NCBI RefSeq assembly: GCF_000764305.2
Contig: NW_025941278.1
Span: 248,001-312,000, forward strand
From: Hyalella azteca
Lineage: Eukaryota > Arthropoda > Malacostraca > Amphipoda > Hyalellidae
DNA length: 64,000 nucleotides
Direction of reading: 5' to 3'
The notes under the pieces were generated by a model, which was not told the DNA's origin, did not search any database, and saw nothing but the letters and a program-made list of their open reading frames with translations. The position numbers and the translations under genes were made by a program. Shown here piece by piece: positions 57,715-64,000 of the stretch. Numbering within the stretch: the stretch's first letter is position 1; every line of letters begins with the position of its first letter.

Positions 57715-59110
57715 CAGACGATGTTGCCATTCCATTCAGATGAAAACTGTGTCTAAATCAGAACTGTGTCGGACGGCTCCGCTGTAACCGGGCGCACTAG
57801 CGGGTGGAACAAACTCGTTGTTCACTTACTGAAAATTACTCTTTTAGTGCTCGTCACAGAAAACAGGAATTAATGAATTACTTCGGGATATTTGCTTTTA
57901 TTTGAGTATTTATTTTCATTTATTAAAAGGAAAGCCAATATGTTAAAAATTTTATACAATAAGAAATAGTTTGCCAAACTCATAATCAAAACCGAATCGA
58001 TAACCATTCAAATAAACTTAAGACGTTAAACATGAAACTATGGAATGAAACAATGGGTGATGTGAAACACACAGCAACTGAAACAAACAAATGAACATAA
58101 ATATACATGCAATAAGAGACATAATAATTTATTTGCTATGCGAGGGAATTTAGTGAATTAATTTGACTTTAAACATGAACAACAAAATAGGAGTGAATTA
58201 AGGAATATATTATAGAGTTAAAACAGTCAAGAGCAAATGCAAGTGCAAAAATGATTTGAGATAACAATTAAAGTAATTATTGCAACACAAGCATCGCACT
58301 AAAAATTAATCAAACTGACAGACATGAAAAGAACCATTATAACAATAAATGACAATAGAATGAATAAGAACCAAAATGCATAAAACAATTAGCCTAAAAT
58401 ATGTACATTAGACATAATTGATAATTAAATAATTGATAATTGAAGTGTAGACTAAACAGCCAACTCACCAACTGGTGATGGCGGTGCGAGTTTCAGGTTT
58501 GTCTGATAACTCAAGATAAATTTATTGTGCATGCATTAATTTAGGTTTATGGGGTCGTTCAATACCTGAAACGAGACAAAAAAAACATAGGGCGACATTA
58601 GACACAAATGCATGAAATAATATTAGTTTGCATGATAAGCATGAAAGACAACAAATAATAACCATGTTTGTAATAAGTTAAAACAATAAATGAATGAAAT
58701 CGATAATAGACATTTGTGAGCTGAAACACATGAGCTTGGTCTGCCCTAAGATTACCCCCGGTAACACCGCGGCCCGCGCTGAGTGCTGCGCGGCGCGGAA
58801 TCAATGACCGTGATTTGCACGAACGTCTGCGCGAAAAAAATATAATTAGATTGATTTACGCGAGAAATTTCCCCGTTTATATACATCTTCCTGAGTGTGG
58901 CCTAACCTCATTGTCATTGGCTTACTTTGGCTGCAGACAGTCCCTGCAGATAGCTAGTTACTCTAGAGCCAAAAGAAAAAAAAACAGTTAAAATAATATT
59001 ACATAGTGTCGATAGTGATGTGATGTCTGCGTCTGCAGCGCTGCACTAATGAGTTACCTATGAGTAGGCCTAATGTCACATCAATAATAATAATGACATC
59101 ATGTCAGTCA
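57715..59110. other. No gene recognised; small CpG-rich patch
   Basis: Positions 58745-58830 are conspicuously CpG-rich (ACACCGCGGCCCGCGCTGAG, CTGCGCGGCGCGG) in an otherwise AT-rich interval, with TTTATATACA at 58878. It could be an isolated promoter or CpG island remnant; no exon is visible. Confidence 0.35.
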
Positions 59111-59112
59111 GT

Positions 59113-59215
59113 CAGTGATGACTGATGTGTCCTGTTGCCAATTCTTGAACTTTTTGTGTTATGTTCACAGAAGATCTAAAATGGTATCATTTGACTGGAT
59201 CTTTTCAATTTCACA
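59113..59215 (-). mobile_element. Diverged CR1-type LINE 3' UTR fragment
   Basis: ACTGATGTGTCCTGTTGCCA, ATTCTTGAACTTTTTGTG, then AGAAGATCTAAAATGGTATC and TTTGACTGGATCTTTTCA align with the 3' UTR of the other copies but with many substitutions. It is the oldest copy in the window. Confidence 0.6.
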
Positions 59216-59689
59216 ACTGTCAGTGTACCGGTGCATAACAAAATATTTTTTTGCTTAACTATATGAAAATTATATGGCTGAAAAGAGAATTTTTTTAGAA
59301 AATTAACATAGGGTAGATGCGGTATATTCCGACACATCAAGGATGCATCGAGAAATGAAAAGCTATAAAAAAAAACCGTATGAGTTACTCGAGTTCTGTT
59401 TACTTTATGTGACACAGTGACTCTCAAAACACTGCACGACGCCCATGGTCAGGAAGGTGCAGCATGTACGCCGGAGGTTCGTTTTGGGATGTACGCCAGT
59501 ACGCCAGGGAAGAAAGTTTCCAATATGCTTGCTAAAAACAGAAGTGTAACCCTCACCAATGCTGCATGATCGACACAGGCACACGTACTTTACGATTGAT
59601 GCCTGGCGATCGTCACAAATACACGTGCTTTACGATCTATATAGCCGATGCCCAATGCTCAACACTGATGCGCGCTCTTTGCAATCAAA

Positions 59690-60110
59690 GTGTGATATAC
59701 TTTGCTATGTTATTTTGTTATACTGTGCTATGTTATGATTCGTTATAATTTTTGTTATGTGTGTTGTATTGCTTTGTGTTGTGACGTGTTGTATTATTAT
59801 GTTTTATGTGTTATGGTATGCTATGATGTGTTAGAATGTGTTGTGCTATGATATGCTGCCATAATTTTTCTGTTGTGTTATGAAGTGTGATGATGTATTG
59901 GGTTTTGTTATATTGTGTTACAATGTGCTGTGTTATTTTATGTTATTATGTGTTGTGTAATATTATCATATATGGTTTTATAATGGGCTACAATGTGTTG
60001 TGTTATGATCTATTATAATGTCATGCAATATTTTGTTCTGTTATTTGCTTTATAATGTGGTTGTATAATGTATAACATAACATTACACATTGTAATACAA
60101 CATAGCAACC
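59690..60110 (+). repeat. Degenerate (TGTTATG/TGTTGTG)n tract
   Basis: About 400 bp of T/G-rich words TGTTATG, TGTTGTG and ATAATG in loose tandem; strand asymmetric. Confidence 0.7.
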
Positions 60111-60114
60111 AGAC

Positions 60115-60735
60115 CTCACACAATAAACTCAACATTATGATGCAACAAAATACATAATAATTCATTAAAATGCATTTGAATGATTTTGAACAGATTTGAA
60201 CTCATTAAAAAACACTAGGATGCATTAGAACACATTAGAGCATGTTAAAACACACTACACTGCATTATGTATAATGCATCGGAAACCATGAGAATGCATT
60301 AGGACACAATAAAAACCATTAGAATGCATTATAACACATTATAACGCACAAGATCGCTTTAGAAGGCACTAGATCGCATTAGAAGGCACTAGATAGCATT
60401 AGAAGGCACTAGATAGCATTAGAAGGCACTAGATCGCATTAGAAGGCACTAGATAGCATTAGAAGGCACTAGATCGCATTAGAAGGCACTAGATCACATT
60501 AGAAGGCACTAGATCGCATTAGAAGGCACTAGATAGCACTAGATCGTAATAGAACGCACTTGATTGCATTAGAAGGCACTAGATCGTAATAGAACGATCT
60601 AGATCGTAATAGAACACACTAGATTGCATTAGAAGGCACTAGATTGTAATAGAATGCACTAGATCATAATAGAACGCACTAGATCACATTAGAAGGCCCT
60701 AAATTGCCTTAAAACGCATTAGTATGCACTAAAAT
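60115..60735 (+). repeat. Minisatellite, core unit GCATTAGAAGGCACTAGATC
   Basis: Positions 60348-60700 hold about 17 units of the 20-mer, with GATC/GATA variants alternating. Positions 60115-60347 hold degenerate ancestral-looking units (ACATTAGAACGCATTATAAC). Confidence 0.9.
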
Positions 60736-62671
60736 GCTCAAAACCAGATGAGGACGTACATCGAGACAAGCCAGATCACCCAGATGCAGACATACGTCAA
60801 GATGTAGGCGGAGAGGTTTCAACTAGTATATCTGACTCCGCTCAACATTTCATCTCTGGTCTGGTTTAGCCATGGGGTGAAGGAAAATGAAACACGGAGC
60901 GTGACTGACAAGAAAATATAAACACAAAAGAAATGAAGCATACAAAAGTAAACAAAGAAAAGGGAAAAGTGGGTGCATAAGTGACAGACTTTAGTGTCTT
61001 GCCCAAACCAAGAACCCTGAAATAACACAAATTAGCTTGCTTAAAAAGGGGTAAATTGAAGAACCTTGAAAAAAACCATCATTAGCGCAATCATCATAAA
61101 AAAATATACTCATTAACTGATTGACTAGCATTTAAATGCAGAGTGAGATTAAATAACATTAACAGAACAACTCAGGTATAAAAAATATTAATTGATTAAG
61201 CGAGAGGCACATATTATATATCCATCAGACTTAGGTTAATCACGGACAAAGCTTTGATGGACATCAGCCAAACTAACGCATGTCTCAACTCAACCATTGT
61301 TAACACAAACGAGTGGTGACAGAACTCACCAGGTCAACCACTGTGCAAAGCTTCAGAATGCTAGTCGGCCATTAGAACAACACATTGCAAGTTCTCTAAC
61401 TGTAAAACACCGGGGAGAAAAAAACAAGACATGGGTTATTGCATAAAGAAAACACAAAAAATAAATGCAAAGAAATCGATAAGTTATGACTGAGATAGGG
61501 CTAGCTGAAGCCTAAAGGAATTGCATAAATCTTTATTGGCTGAACCAGCAGCATTAAAACATCGGTTAAGACCATTCACTTGAACTAGTTTATTCTATCT
61601 CTATTAAAACGCTAAAGCTTAAAAAGAGTATCACTACATTATAAACTAAACTTGGACTACTAGCAAGCGATAAACACATGAGGGCCGGCGCCTGGCACCT
61701 ACAAAGACAAGCCAGATGCGGATGTACGCCGGGCATGTGCGCCAATAACCTTATTTTAGCTCTGTACGCCGCGTTGTACGCCAGTAGAAGGGCTTGGAGC
61801 CTCGTTTACGCTGGATTAATCCGCGGAAAATGGCACCATCCTGGGTATGGCACGACGCACCAGCAACGATGAAATGTCACAAAATGTTGCCATATTTATT
61901 TAAAAGCCTTTAGAATGCAAACCTACCAAATCCCTATATTCCAACACTGTGTGTGTCTGTGTGACTACATTCGGCATGTGGTGAGACGTATTCCGACCGT
62001 GCTTCAAATTGTACTAATACGTAATTCCGACATCCACGTGTTCAAATTCCGGTCGCTGTGTGAGCTGTATTGGAATATGACATGGCTTTGAATTAGAACA
62101 CTATGAATATTGAGCACTACTTAATTAGGCTTTTAATTAACAGTTATTAAGCTTTTAGGTAATTAGGAAAATTTTAATTTTTGCACACAGCTTGGAACGA
62201 GCTGTGTGTGTCCAATTCAAGTTGTGTCGGAATTAGTTTTTATGTGTCTAAATCCATTTCTCAACTTAATCATCTATTAATTTATTTACCACTTGAAATC
62301 AGCAATTACAATTTACAAGTATACTTGAAGGATTTCTAATATATTAACAGACGGATTTAAAAGTCTCAAACCATAATATTCTTTCTACACAAACAGTTTA
62401 TCACTATTTGGTAGAGCAAGGTCAACTGTCAATTTGACACATTTTTCGATGATCTCATTGGGTGGCATGTACCATCTCTCTTTGGGTCTCAACATTTTCC
62501 CGCTAGATGGCCCAGACCTTGTGTTTTGGCAGTAGTTTGACGCGCAAATGTATGACATCACTATTTCAACCATCAACAAACGCATGGAACTAAAACAAAG
62601 CTTAATATGAAGGAAAAACTAGAAAGGTGTCGGAATTACCCACGATGTCGGAATATACCGCATTTACCCTA

Positions 62672-64000
62672 AAAATATAAGAGGAATGCAAGTAAAAGTT
62701 TGGAAGTTATGAATTTTTTCATTCATTAAATTATAGTCAAATGGGGTAAGAGTAAAACAGGATCGCAGCCTTCAAGGGGTAAGAAAGGACCAGCAGTGCC
62801 AAGTTCAATTTCAATTCATTTATTATTTTATGCATCCTGCAAAGTGCACAGTTAGTGGCAATTATTTACAGCCTAAGCCACCTGCAGCTGCAGTCCTAGA
62901 CATAATACCATCAAATGGGGTAAAAAGGGACGGCTGGGGTAATAAGGGACAGTCCTCCAACATTTTGTAGAAATGTTGTAGCAGCTAAACTAATTAAAAT
63001 ATTGCAAAACTCAAATTAGTGGTGTAAAATTCAACATTTTTACTATCTATGCAGCATAAAGCAAGTTGAGAAATCTTACATTTATTACATCTAAAAAATC
63101 ACTGAAAAAAAGTGTAAAAAGTGAGATTTTGGAAAAGTACCCCTGCTAAGGTCTGTAGCAGAAAAAATATTTGTTGTATTGAAAAATTTTACTTACATAA
63201 AAGTTGCACACTAGTGTTGGCTTAAAAACATGATTGACAGAATTTGGGGTGGATAGCTAGAGGTCAGCATAGCCCAAGTCCACAGTGCAATTCATATACC
63301 TTCCCAAGCGTAACGCAGCCGGGCATCTTCACGGCTTTTGACACATAGCGCCCACCACAACAGTGCCATTCAGTCACAGGCACTGGTTTGCAGCACCGGA
63401 GCACAACTGGCTGGAGCGCAACAGCTCTACCGCAACAGGTTACTCCTAACGTAACCCAACCTAATTTGCACCAGTTGCGGTAGGGCCTGTTGCACTCCGG
63501 CCAGTTGTGCTCCGGTGCTGTGAAGCAGTGGCTGTGTTGTGCAAAGCAGATATACTGTTAGCTGGAGTTACACACAGCTCATTGATCTGAGGCTATGTGT
63601 GGATATAGCATGCTGATGGTTGGTGTTGGGCCCAGGGCCTGAAAAAATAATGGCCACTTCTGCAAGATGAGGTAATAAGGGGCACCCCCCCAGGGTAATA
63701 AGGGACACCCCTAAAATTGCATTTACAGTAGAACCTTGTTTGGTAAAGGCTCCAGGTAATGAAAAAAATCAATTAACAACAAAGAATTTTGATTACATTT
63801 ACCTCGCTCAGTGAAAAAAATTTCACTTAATAAAAAATTACTGAATCAGTCATCACAAAACTGCATAGAATGTCATAGATAGAATTGAGTACTGGGCAAC
63901 AAAGAATGAAAAGTAATTAACCTGAGCTATTATTTATTTCTCCAAAAAATATGATGGTTGTCACTAAAATATTCCTTCCTGTTTCAGGTACTTTTTTACA
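62672..64000. other. Nested element ends with GGGGTAA motifs; right borders outside window
   Basis: TCAAATGGGGTAAGAGTAAA (about 62738) and TCAAATGGGGTAAAAAGGGA (about 62929) look like left ends of DNA elements in the style of 10121-10997, with internal GGGGTAATAAGGGAC repeats at 62937 and, in variant form, at 63670-63710. No matching inverted right end occurs before 64000. A long hairpin lies at 63391-63520. No coding exon was recognised. Confidence 0.45.
63391..63520. repeat. Long near-perfect hairpin
   Basis: CAGCACCGGAGCACAACTGG, then CTGGAGCGCAACAGCTCTAC (63391-63436), pairs with GTTGCGGTAGGGCCTGTTGC, then ACTCCGGCCAGTTGTGCTCC (63474-63520), around a 37-nt loop. Confidence 0.85.

Larger units (their letters stand above)
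59311..62669. mobile_element. 3.36-kb TA-flanked non-autonomous DNA element filled with tandem repeats
   Basis: GGGTAGATGCGGTATATTCC then GACA at the left and, inverted, GGGTAAATGCGGTATATTCC then GACA at the right form a 24-bp terminal repeat with one mismatch. Each is bordered by TA (59309-59310, 62670-62671). A second GTAATTCCGACA lies just inside the right end, and TTCCGAC words recur at 61990-62070 and 62226. The interior is TGTTATG-type sequence, a 20-bp minisatellite and GTACGCC-rich patches. No transposase frame was recognised. Confidence 0.75.

Overview
This is a eukaryotic, intron-rich, AT-rich genomic window from an invertebrate, almost certainly an arthropod. The clearest clue is a neuropeptide precursor packed with Y/F-x-FGL-G-KR units, the A-type allatostatin (AST-A) signature. 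An SLC14-type urea transporter, Penelope-like and CR1-type retroelement remnants and THAP/SWIM fragments make a non-insect arthropod (crustacean or chelicerate) more likely than an insect. That narrower placement is inference.

Four protein-coding genes are supported exon by exon. (1) Positions 1-3034, minus: the N-terminal part of a lysosomal phospholipase A2 / LCAT-like acyltransferase with the AHSMG nucleophile elbow, cut by the left window edge. (2) 5052-7554, minus: a complete six-exon BCCIP homologue (319 aa). (3) 13530-15158, minus: a two-coding-exon AST-A precursor (455 aa) with twelve FGLamide, two FGIamide and one FELamide unit, plus an unexpected PRFamide-type peptide. (4) About 47783-52310, plus: an eight-exon SLC14 urea transporter with both homologous halves. 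BCCIP and AST-A both have a splice acceptor just upstream of the ATG, so their transcripts start in upstream noncoding exons. Two promoter-like modules fit these: CRE + TATA + Inr at 9135-9191, and CRE-like + TATA with a donor-ended exon at 41446-41631. The pairings are inferences.

The rest is mostly repeats and mobile-element debris. It includes three hAT-like MITE copies with about 8-bp target duplications, two TA-flanked DNA elements (0.88 kb and 3.36 kb), a Penelope-like GIY-YIG endonuclease remnant between inverted arms that carry hammerhead-like cores, and at least five CR1-type LINE 3' fragments. It also includes a pair of inverted MITEs, a two-tier repeat array at 17.76-18.80 kb, and minisatellites at 24.8, 27.1, 30.0, 48.4 and 60.4 kb. 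A near-perfect 200-bp tandem duplication begins inside the last urea-transporter exon. It is followed by a THAP-domain exon and an antisense SWIM zinc-finger exon whose splice donors face each other 29 bp apart. Large intervals (about 18.8-24.6, 33-41.4 and 41.7-47.8 kb) show no convincing coding signal.
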